Positions 55,546-64,000 of a stretch of 64,000 nt of DNA are shown in pieces. Position 1 is the first letter of the stretch. Every line of letters begins with the position of its first letter. Where the stretch lies: NCBI GenBank assembly GCA_024349245.1, contig JALDNG010001351.1, forward strand, positions 32,116 to 96,115, written 5' to 3'. This DNA comes from Neodontobutis hainanensis (Eukaryota; Chordata; Actinopteri; Gobiiformes; Odontobutidae). The notes beneath the pieces were generated by a model. The model was not told the DNA's origin and made no database searches. It worked only from the letters and a program-made list of their open reading frames with translations. A program made the translations under genes and the position numbers.

Positions 55546-57192
55546 CTTGAAGGAAAGAGACTTCCTTATACCTTTTCTTAATTATTCAAACTAATATTCT
55601 TTTCCTTTAACAATTATTCCCATCTTTGTTGTCTTGTGGGATTCAATACTAGTTTTTCCTACTTTTTCTCTGAGCATTTAACTGCTCACCAGTCTTCCCA
55701 AAGTAATTTTAAAACAGCAGAGATATCAAGCCGTGGATTTGTAACGTCACTAGAAACTCTAAATGTCTCTCTAATGGAATAATTGAAATGCTTCGGATCG
55801 CACCACAACTAGACCTACTTTGAGATAAATTCAAACTTTCTTTGGACCACAGTTTCTTTAATAATAATTGTCCGTCTGGCGTCTTAAATCAAGTTACATT
55901 TACGTGCGCCACGGCTAATTTTAACTTGTTCTATTTGACTAATAGCACAAACCTCTAAATACTTTTACTATGTTTGTTCTTTTATGTTTCACTATTTCTT
56001 TTGTCAACATAGATTAGTTTTACTTTAGTTATTGTTGGTTTTAACTCAATGTTTTCCAGATTAGTATTCTAATTTGCCGTCGGCTTCACTTCTTCCTCAA
56101 CTTTTAGGGTTCCGTTTGAACCTATTTTTAATTTTATTCTATTAATTTTAATACTAACCCTTTACTAGGTTTTTATTTTCTCAGCCTTAATTGATATTAT
56201 TTCTTACAGTGCTTTTATTTAATTATTCGTCAACTTTATTCTATTTTGATCTCTTTTTAACACTAGTGTTTTAGTTGTTATAACCAATTTATTATTACCA
56301 TTATTACTTTTAAAGCTCTAAATCTAGTTAATACTTACTATCGACTTTTTTCAGGGCTTTAGTTGTACACACACTCACTCTCACACTCGACTATAGTCCA
56401 CATCGCGGTGCCCAGTTGCTCTCAGGCAACTCGTCCAGTTTTTCTTTCCAGAAATAGCGGTCCTTGTGTCGCTTAAACAATCATCTACTAACTTATTTCA
56501 GCACCCAGCTGAATGTTTAAGAAAAGGAATGAATAACTATTTGCTTTCCGCTAAGGTACTTTAAATCTTGTTACTGGCAGCCAACCCTGTTGTATGAATC
56601 CTGCCAGCGTGGGACAACGTGTTGTTCCTTATAAGCAGGCCTTTATCTAAGTTTTCCTCCTTTTTATATTATTGGTTTTCGTCTATTACTCCTTTTTATT
56701 TTGTTTTCGTCTCTATACTTAAATTCATCCGGAAAATAGCATGAACTTAGTTTTCCCTTCTTGAAGATCCCTGTCTTCCACTTGGCCTCGTTCCCGTTTG
56801 CGATGTTGTAGCCTATTTTCACGTCCTTTTTAGCATATATCCACTGGATAGAAATTAATTCTAACCTTTTAAACTGCACCAGTGTGTCTCTCTCTGTTTC
56901 TACACACGTGCCTTTTTATTAGCCCTAATAAGGTCCTCAACCCCTGACACTTTTATGGCTCTTTAAGCCTTTACTTCTTTCCCACTAATCTAGGTTCTTT
57001 TGAGGCGAGTTTTTTAAGCAGTCTCTTCCTATCTGTTACCCCCCTAAGCTGCACCCCGACATCCGACCATACCAAATAATAAAGGTCTGCTCACCCTCTC
57101 TGGTCTCTGCGCCTGGGGCGCTTCCTCTGGGTGTTCAAACAGAAAAAGAACCACTCTTTCTCAGTTCCTCTACTGGCTGTGGCTCCGCCAAA
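55546..57192 (-). other. Leader region between LTR and gag-like frame
   Basis: AT-rich, with no convincing coding region. About 1.65 kb is long for a retroviral leader, so it may include inserted or decayed sequence. Confidence 0.3.
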
Positions 57193-57711
57193 TGTTGTGT
57201 CCAAAACTGACCTCTCAGTCTTTGGCACAATCAGATGGAATAAGTCATGAACGCACCACCATTTCAATGCCATAGAGTCTTTATTGTTCACAACCAACAC
57301 AATAAACGACCCGAGTAGACACACCTTCTCTACTAATGATTGTACATTAGACCCAAGCTTTTATACAGTTTTCACATGACAGTTTATTTATGTCTATTTC
57401 GTTAAGGCTTTGAGGACCCCTCCTCATCGGCATCTTCTTCCTTTGAAGCCTGGTTTCTCCAGACAAAGACTCTCTGTCCTGTCCAGTAAATTGTCCCTGT
57501 GTGTGTTTGCACAACCACCTTATCATGATTTAAACCATACATTTTTGACATCATGTTTTCTCTTTTACCTTCCCATGGCCCTAGTGTTATCATAACATAT
57601 TCTCATCCATGCATAACTATACATCCTAAGATAAGTAACATAAACCCCTCAAAGTGAATAATAACCTAAGCACACAAAAACAAACCCTTCACATAGAAAT
57701 ATTACACCACA
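57193..57711 (-). mobile_element. 5' LTR of an endogenous retrovirus-like element
   Basis: The minus strand starts TGTGGTGTAA and ends ACACAACA. A TATAAAAG box is near 57358 and an AATAAA near 57279, in the proper order. Immediately after the LTR the minus strand reads TTTGGCGGAGCCAC, which may contain a TGG-starting primer site of unknown tRNA. A diverged relative is at 11836-12322. The matching 3' LTR is not found between 49.8 and 53.8 kb. Confidence 0.7.
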
Positions 57712-57755
57712 AGAGGCAGCAGCCTTGGTGGGAACCAGTAGAGGCATCGAGCACA

Positions 57756-58076
57756 TCAAATAAAATGCCATTCACTCTCACACTGAGGTCTGTCTAATAA
57801 CAAGTCCAAAATCCGACCGACCAAGTTAAAATCAAGGTTAAAATCAGTCATAAGTCTCTCTGCCAGCAGGAATGGCTGAATGGTGGCAAAAGCAGAAGTA
57901 AAAGCAACAAACAAAAGTCTGGCAATGTTCTTAGCTCCATCCAGACGTTTAAGAATAAAGTGCAACAGTGTGATGAGAGCATCCTCCACTCCTCTCTCGG
58001 ACCTGTGAGCAAACTGCAATGGGTCTAGCTGTTCCCTGACCTGCAGTAGCACCATGTCTTTAATGATTTTTTTCAA
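57756..58076 (-). mobile_element. LINE RT fragment (central RT)
   Basis: The minus frame reads REQLDPLQFAHRSERGVEDA, LLHFILKRLD, ARLLFVAFTSAFATIQP and LVGRILDLLLDRPQ. This is the RT block where FVDFSSAFNTI-type residues carry the first catalytic Asp; here that Asp is Ala. It is probably of the Rex1-like group. Truncated on both sides. Confidence 0.75.
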
Positions 58077-58080
58077 AAGT

Positions 58081-58659
58081 TTTCTGTTTTTATGTATTAT
58101 GTGTATACAATAGCACTCAGATACTGTCTATTTGTATTTTTTACAGTTTTACAAAGGAATATGGTCTTCAGTAAAGACAAAAAGAAGAAATGAGTGTCCT
58201 GTTATTGCTGGAGCCATTTGGTGTTTAGCTCGCTGCATAGGTTAAGTGCAGACACTCATCCGAGGACAGAAGACCCAGACTTTGCGGAAGGCAGGCCGCT
58301 TATCATCACAGCGTTGGGATAGCTCGTTGTGGAACCGCAGTGTTCAGGTAACATGGTGAAACCTCTTTTGGGACATTGTACCCTGGAAAATGTTCCTTCA
58401 GTTCGCACTCCAGAGGCTGAGGGTTGATTCATGACCCGTAAACACCGGCCACAATGAGAAGCCCCACGTTAGCCTGCAGGTCCTCCGAGTATCTTATCTA
58501 TCTTTTATTTGATTTTATTCATTTTTTTTTTAAGCGACAATGCATGTTAATGAACATACATGAGACACTGCAGCCACATGAATGGAAACATGCCAGATTG
58601 TAGCCTTAGGCTAATTTCTATCCATTGTCCCAACATTCTCACACATTCATACACCTTCT
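58081..58659. other. Mixed stretch with the repeat shared with 16430-16565
   Basis: 58200-58500 is GC-richer and might contain an old exon or LINE 5' sequence, but I cannot identify it. 58500-58640 matches the repeat at 16430-16565. Confidence 0.35.
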
Positions 58660-59268
58660 AATCTCTCTAATCTATCTTCATTGTCAAGTGCCATCGTACA
58701 CTGTGGTCTGCAGCGGTCTGCGTGTGAGGACACTAATAGACTGGAAAAGATCATCAAGAAGGCTGGACATGTTGTAGGGAGGAGTCGGACCCTCTGACTG
58801 TCGTGTCGGAGAGGATGGATGTTGTCCAAAATCAGGACTATTCTGGACTTTCCCTTCCACCCGCTCCACAAAGTACTGGTCAGCTGCAAGAGCTCCTTTA
58901 GCAATAGACTGTTACTGCCACGCTGCTCCACCGAGAGACACAGGAAATCATTCCCACCAGTCGCCATCACACTTCTGAACTCTGTAAATCCTCTGTAGAG
59001 TCACTGTGCAACTTTCTGCCTGCTGTACAATATTAAGTCCACTTGTAAACTTGTAAACTGTACATCATGTCCACATGTAATATGGGAATATGTATCATGT
59101 TAATATGTAAATAGATTGTTTGGTATATATCGTAGTCGATAATTTATCCTTAAGTTATATACTTTAAAAAGAAACTTCTATTGTCTTGCACTGGTCGGTT
59201 GCATGTTTGTAACAAAAGAATTTCCCCTTGAGGATGAATAAAAGTAATTCTGATTCTGATTCAATATC
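58660..59268 (+). mobile_element. LINE 3' end with (ATTCTG)n-type tail
   Basis: The plus strand carries the end of an ORF2 (frame broken), then an A/T-rich 3' UTR. It ends with AATTTCCCCTTGAGGATGAA, TAAAAG, and a short TTCTGATTCTGATTC tail, the usual end of fish Rex1-like LINEs. Confidence 0.7.
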
Positions 59269-60111
59269 AGACAAAAAGCTGGCCACAAAATGTACAGTGC
59301 ACGAGGGTCTTGAACCTGCCCAAAGGGCTACAGTACGCAGTTTTCAATTCTGTTATGTGCAGAAATAATTGTGCAAATACAGCAAATAATGTTTAACCAA
59401 TCAAACACTTTGTAGAAGCAGCAAGATCTAAGATGAGTAACATATCAAATGTTGCAGAAAGAAAAGTTTTAAAATAGTAAATGTTTACAATATATATTTC
59501 CCATTGGTATCATTTTAATTTTCCTGTCACTTGTATACCTTGTATTTGTATATTTTATGTCATTCCTTTATTTTTCGGAAAGTAGTGTGATGAGGGAAAC
59601 TGTTTTATTTGACAAACATTTTACAAAATCGTTTTTGAGTCATTTCATCTTGATTCTTATTTACCTTCTTAGTTATATGTATCTTTCTAGTTTCTTTGAC
59701 CTAATAATTCTGTAATGATGACCATTATGTTTTTAAATAAAAGAAAAAGAAAATAATGATAATGAATGAATACAAACCTTATTTGACAGTGGTTCAAAAG
59801 GACTAGGACTTCTTTTTCAAAAAAAAAAAAAGACACGCCACACATCAGAGATATTGGTAATTGCAGTTTACATTTTTTTTCTAGTCCCATTGTATTTCAA
59901 GCTAATGCATCATTTGTTTTCTAACTGAAAGAGATGTATTGTGGCGATTGTACATTGTGTAATTGTCCCTTTGACCCTGTGTCAGCCACAGCAGAGTTAG
60001 CCAACCTACAGAGAAGTAGCGCCCCTCAGTGGTAACAGCTGCTTATAAAATAAATAAGCTTTGCAAGTTGTGCTGCATAATAAAGGCAAATACTGTGTAA
60101 TAGAATTATAG
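59269..60111. other. AT-rich stretch, no gene seen
   Basis: It includes a run of A near 59820-59831. The last bases, ATAG (60108-60111), are the left target duplication of the next LTR. Confidence 0.35.
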
Positions 60112-61466
60112 TGTTGCGGTGTCCCCAAATTTCTATTGTGTCGGCGAGGGTGTGTGTGGCCCTTTAAGACAGACGTCGGGCTAATCATTGACGAGGACCG
60201 CCTGGGGAACACCTGGGAATGGCAGGGACCAATGAGGCGTCCTCGTGGCGAGTTTAAAACAAGGGCAGAAAACGAGGAAAGGAAAAGAGACAGCCGGAGG
60301 GAGACACGCCAGAGGGACACGACAGAGCGGACGGGGAAGGACCGCCGGACGAGGAGAGGGCGTACGGGATCGCGGAAGGAGAGATGGGCCCTGGCGGACG
60401 CCGGGCAGGGAAGAAGGAAGCCGGGAGGACCTCGACAGCGACCTGAATCCAGTGGACCCAGGAGAAGGCGACCGGTCGGGCGAGTGCGGAGGGCTGAGGA
60501 AGAAGCCTGGACCCCCCCCTGAGACCGGAGAGCCAAGGCGAGGGGCTGGGACGGACGAGGACTGTAATAGAGAAGGAACAAGGAGGAGGAACGAGAGAAA
60601 GGGGAGAGGGCAGGTGGACGATGACGGAGTCGGATGGAAGCCGCGTCGGGAGGATTCGAGAGAGACCGAGGCCAGGGGACCCGGAGGCGTGACTGGTAGG
60701 TCGGGAAGCGAGGGCCGACGAGGAGGCCTGGGGTGACCCGCGACCAGAAGAGAGCCAGGGACTGGTACGGTCAAGGAACTACGCGGGAACCGATGGACTG
60801 GTGGAGAAAGAGAAAGCGGCAGCAGAAGCGGAAGAGAGAGAGGAGACGGAACTCCGAAGCGACAGATCCCTGGAGAGAGAGACCATACCTTACCTGTTTG
60901 CAGCGTCGTCCTGCCACGTCGGGGGGGAAGACCGAGCCAGGACCCGAGAACTGTCAAGCTGCGTTCCAGGGACTGAGGGAGGAGACCTTATACAACGCTG
61001 CAAAATACGATATAAGTGAAGGGCGTGTCCCGAATAACGCTGTGTGCTGTGGGGTTTTACCTGTGTTTTTAGAGTGTCGGTTGAACCAGAAATTGTTGTG
61101 TGTTTTAGCCAGTGAAAGCGGTGAAAGAAGGACTGGGAATTCGAGGCCAGCAGGACCGCCGGGAGAGCAGCGAAGGACAGACTTACCGGGCTCGAAGAGC
61201 GGACTGAAGAGCAGGAATAACTACTACCGTCTCCTTGTACAGACGGCCGACACCCCATTAGTTTGTGACTCTTTCTCTTATTAGCTCCAACCTCTTTTCT
61301 TTTAAACCTTTTATCCTGGCCTTTTATCGAACTTGGACTTTTTTTTTTTTTTTTTTTACCTTGTCTCAATAAATTGTTTTATTGTAAACTCGGTCCCCTC
61401 GCATTCTTTGTGGTACCTATCAGAGTGATCAGAACGAACCGGTCCCCCATCAGGGCCCCCGTAACA
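60112..61466 (+). mobile_element. Long solo LTR (1355 bp), purine-rich
   Basis: TGTTGCGG at 60112 and CCCCGTAACA ending at 61466 are imperfect inverted ends. The 4-bp duplication ATAG flanks it (60108-60111 and 61467-61470). AATAAA near 61371 precedes about 95 bp of U5-like sequence. 60240-60960 is GC-rich and heavily G/A-biased on plus, which leaves long open frames on both strands (Arg/Glu/Gly-rich on plus, Ser/Pro/Leu-rich on minus). I take these as composition artefacts. The 4-bp duplication suits a gammaretrovirus-like ERV. Confidence 0.65.
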
Positions 61467-61470
61467 ATAG

Positions 61471-61833
61471 CGCATTTAAAAACAAGACAGTTTGAAGCGT
61501 GTTATATATACATATATTTGAGTATAACATTAATGCCCAGGCCTATGGGCAATAAATGAGGCCCAGACGTAGGACCTGGGGTCCGCCACAGGGGATAAGG
61601 TATATTGCTATCGGGTGCCTCCACTCAGGTGAGCAGCAGGCTCGAACCTCTCATCCGCTTCTGACAGTATCCCACAATGGCGGATAGAAAACAGAGCATT
61701 TTCAGGTTGGAACCGACTCAGTAGCCTGATGCTTTACATGTAGGCTAATGTTTTTTCAGAGTTAGGAGTGATTTTATTTAGAATGACAAGGACAATGTTC
61801 AGATATTCATATCTGATTTGTTTTTATGTATTC
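61471..61833. other. Interval between LTR and hAT-like element
   Basis: No coding region is visible. Confidence 0.3.
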
Positions 61834-62548
61834 CAGAGCTGCCAACTCTCACGCTTTCGCCGTGTGACACGCAGTTTTGCCTGTTTTCACACGCACTCAC
61901 GCCACACATCACATTTCTCAGGCAAAAAAATAAAATAATCTTGAGGCGATAATCGCTGAATCGCTCGTTCCTTTTCAAACTCCCGACCATAGATGGCGCT
62001 AATAAGCGTCTCTGAACCCTATGCGCTGCACCCTGAAGCAAGTAACAGAAGAAGATACAAGAAATACAGCGGGTGGAAAACCAGGAAAACTACGCGAGAA
62101 GACCACCGGTGATGAAAATCTGAGCTCAACCGAGACTAGGTATGTTACAATGAAATGTCGCCCTTGAGTACTTACGCTCTTAAACTTTACATCTTGATTT
62201 AAATCATTTGCTTGTGTGTTTGTTTGTGAACATGAGTGAATCAGCTGTCATAGCAGGAGAGCACCTTGTTAACCTCATAGTATAGGCTGCTGCATGTTCA
62301 AAACATCAGTTCCTAGCATTTATTCACATGGCATTTATCTTTTTATTAACAGGCCAAAAGGACTCACTTTGGATGAAGATTATTTTCTGTAGAACTTAAC
62401 AACACTTTTTCAAACAGGTAAGAGATGTATTCCAAAGAATTTAACAAATATGGAAAATTTGTTCAACAGAAGTTAGACAAGGCTCGTTTTTTAACCGAGA
62501 GTAAAGTTATTAAACCAACATGACCATGAATTCTTTAAGGTTTCAAAG

Positions 62549-62902
62549 ATGTCCCAAAAGAGACCTCTGCCAGGACAAAAGCGAAACCTTTTATTTTATT
62601 TAAAGAATAATCCAAGTGAAAAAAGACAGACAAACGCACTGACAGAACAGCCAGAACAATTGATAGAAATGACAGAACAGACAGAGGAGCAACAAACGGT
62701 AAAGAGGAGCAACAGGCAGAAATGATAGACGAACATGCAGAAGAGCAACATGAAGGACAGATAGAAGCACATGTAGAGGAGCAACAGACAGGACAAATGG
62801 AACGAGCAACATGTCAGATGGAAGAAGACAAACCAACAGCAGGGCCAGAAGAGTCGTGCTCAAACACTAAATTCTTAACTTCCTTTCTATCAATTCCTTC
62901 TT
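62549..62902 (+). CDS. First coding exon of the hAT-like gene (Glu/Gln-rich)
   Basis: The ATG at 62549 opens MSQKRPLPGQKRNLLFYLKN, with a basic start. An acidic/Gln-rich stretch follows (QPEQLIEMTEQTEEQQ). A one-base shift near 62695 moves to the frame EEQHEGQIEAHVEEQQTGQM and on to a stop near 62902. The N-terminus resembles the short basic leader of hAT-derived proteins. The frameshift makes coding status doubtful. Confidence 0.4.
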
Positions 62903-62929
62903 AAAAAAAAAAAAAAAAAAAATCTTTCC

Positions 62930-63098
62930 TATCCTTAGCTTTGTATGCTGTGCTAGGTTTTTAACTGACTAGTTTTTTTGTGCACTTATGCTTTTTGTTA
63001 CCTTGTGTTGTTGAAATTGCTTCCATTGTTTTCCTCACTTGTAAGTCGCTTTGGATAAAAGCGTCTGCTAAATGACTAAATGTAAATGTAAATGTAAA
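62930..63098 (+). mobile_element. SINE/L2-type 3' tail
   Basis: Contains CTTGTAAGTCGCTTTGGATA and AAAAGCGTCTGCTAAATGAC, followed by (TGTAAA)n. This is the highly conserved 3' end found in many fish SINEs and L2-type LINEs. It sits between the first and second coding blocks of the hAT-like gene. Confidence 0.9.
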
Positions 63099-63110
63099 CA
63101 GGAGCGGACC

Positions 63111-63287
63111 TCTTCATGGCCATTTATTACCAGAGGGAGCCGCAACACGCACTACTGGTGTGCAGTCTGCCATATTGAAAATTCATGTTGCCACCAGGGT
63201 GTTGCAGATGTAGTGCGCCACATAAAAACCAAAGGCCACCAAGAAAAGCAAAAGGCACTACAGTCCACAGCCAGAAAAGAGTTTTGA
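63111..63287 (+). CDS. BED-type zinc-finger exon of the hAT-like gene
   Basis: The frame reads WPFITRGSRNTHYWCAVCHI and then HQGVADVVRHIKTKGHQEKQ to a TGA at 63285-63287. CAVC provides the two Cys; H-x4/5-H in VRHIKTKGH provides the two His, the BED/C2H2-like arrangement used for DNA binding by hAT transposases and ZBED-type proteins. The block is intact. The short C-terminal extension ends in a stop, so joining to the next exon would need splicing before 63285. Confidence 0.65.
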   Translation, partial: SSWPFITRGSRNTHYWCAVCHIENSCCHQGVADVVRHIKTKGHQEKQKALQSTARKEF

Positions 63288-63611
63288 GTTGTAGTTGATC
63301 ATGGTAATGTCATGGTTGATAGTTTTGAGTAATTTAAGGTTGTGTATTTCAGTTTAGTATAGTCCAGTTTCCTTAATTTGAGATCTTAGTTGCTGAATGA
63401 GTTTTTTTTACCTGTGCCCTATTATCGCAGGTGTTTTTTTTTGTGAAGGAAATAAAAAAATCTCTGTATACCCTAGTTACTGATGGGTCGAATGACACTG
63501 GTATTTCCCAATCTTGAATTTTTTCTCTTCTTTGTAAAACATTTAATTTGTGTATTCTTAAACATCTATCAACTTGAACATCTGATTGATTATAACTTGT
63601 CATTATTATAG

Positions 63612-63950
63612 GAGTGGAAAAGATGAACCCGCTTACTGTCCGGGTCTTTATGGGCAGCAAAGTTGTTCACCGGTTTTTAGATATGTGCACAACAAGTGGG
63701 ACAAGAAGTGGGACAGCAAGTGAGATCTTCACCAAAATTAACGGCACCTTAGAGGAACACAGCATCCCTTGGGAGAACTGCATTGGTCTCTCAGTCGACA
63801 ATGCAGCTGTGAATATTCCATTAATATTAATATTCCAATAATATATCTATTGCCTCTAGGGTCCTTCAGAAGCGTCCCAACACCTATATTCATGGTTGTC
63901 CTTGTCACGTGGCACATAACACTGCCAAAGCTGCAGGAGATTTTTTAAAG
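63612..63950 (+). CDS. hAT-like transposase exon (partial)
   Basis: After TATTATAG (63611) the frame reads MNPLTVRVFMGSKVVHRFLD, EIFTKINGTLEEHSIPWENC and IGLSVDNAAVN, the RNase-H-like core with its Asp. A small AT-rich insertion near 63810-63845 adds two stops. Reading then resumes as SRVLQKRPNTYIHGCPCHVA and HNTAKAAGDFL, with the conserved C-x2-H before a donor-like GTGAGT at about 63951. Related fish proteins continue with a hAT dimerisation domain outside the window. Confidence 0.65.
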
Positions 63951-64000
63951 TGAGTTAAGACTTGATTTATCTTTACATGTTACTTTTTATCTGTATCCTA

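Larger units (their letters stand above)
61834..64000 (+). mobile_element. hAT-like DNA transposon or derived gene, running off the right edge
   Basis: A CAGAGCTGCCAACTCTCACG start at 61834 resembles a hAT-type terminal inverted repeat (recognised by eye; the other end is outside the window). Downstream come untranslated-looking blocks with splice donors (about 62142 GTATGTTA; 62418 GTAAGAG), an E/Q-rich first coding exon, a BED-type finger and a transposase-like exon. A SINE/L2 tail is nested inside. Confidence 0.5.

Noticed and set aside
57402..57593. Minus-strand 63-codon ORF near 57.5 kb as an accessory retroviral gene
   Set aside because: It lies wholly in the U3 part of the LTR, and the related LTR at 11.8-12.3 kb does not preserve the same protein.
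60181..60957. Minus-strand 258-codon Ser/Pro-rich ORF and overlapping plus-strand Arg/Glu-rich ORFs
   Set aside because: All lie in a purine-skewed LTR core; both strands are open at once and no domain is visible, so composition explains them.

Overview
The window looks like repeat-dense, AT-rich teleost fish chromatin. The main evidence is the repeat mix: Rex1/Rex3-, L2- and L1-type LINE fragments, a Tc1 element with TA flanks, a hAT element, a Sushi-like Gypsy, two Gmr1-like Gypsy elements and a SINE/L2 tail of the type common in fish. There are also short spliced exons. I see no complete, undamaged host gene. Host sequence survives as exon fragments that have been duplicated and broken. 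All identifications come from reading the translated sequence by eye, without database searches.

Layout, 0-18 kb. Positions 1-2563 recur at 6490-9043, a direct duplication with a period of about 6.49 kb. It carries an L1 fragment, a Gypsy LTR containing a 12-bp minisatellite, gag, and an L2 inserted in gag. Between the copies lie a serine-rich ORF and small Lys/Glu-rich candidate exons. The second copy continues into Gypsy protease and reverse transcriptase (RT) and is cut off inside RNase H at about 11.8 kb. Then come a retroviral-type LTR fragment, an L1 piece and a Rex3 piece. From 13.5 to 16.4 kb a plus-strand transcript end faces the 3' exons of a minus-strand leucine-rich-repeat/EF-hand gene resembling LRRC74. 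This block is repeated in worse condition at 42.3-46.4 kb.

Layout, 18-35 kb. Three direct tandem copies of a 4.34-kb unit (18161-31158) each hold two paralogous minus-strand exon triplets for a coiled-coil protein, one LTR of the second Gmr1-like family, and LINE fragments. A Tc1 element (31280-32498) follows, then poorly explained sequence and one exon-like ORF at 34.6-35.0 kb.

Layout, 35-49 kb. A complete but broken Gmr1-like Gypsy (35482-41375, minus strand) has two LTRs and an AATAC target-site duplication. Its unusual gene order is gag-PR-INT-RT-RH. The second LRR/EF-hand copy follows, interrupted by an L1 with a 12-bp target-site duplication. Next is a 5'-truncated second Gmr1-like element (47091 to about 49256).

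Layout, 49-64 kb. A LINE fragment abuts a long A-rich (minus strand) stretch holding a decayed endogenous-retrovirus-like element: an LTR at 57193-57711, a broken gag-like region, a nested solo LTR, and a perfect 55-bp x 5 tandem repeat. Two more LINE pieces follow, then a 1355-bp solo LTR (60112-61466, ATAG target-site duplication). The window ends in a hAT-like transposase gene with a BED-type zinc finger, running off the right edge.

Most of the window is therefore a layered record of insertion and tandem duplication. The most distinctive items are the Gmr1-like element with integrase before RT, the 4.34-kb array built on an earlier exon duplication, and the paired LRR/EF-hand pseudogenes damaged independently in the same EF-hand loop.
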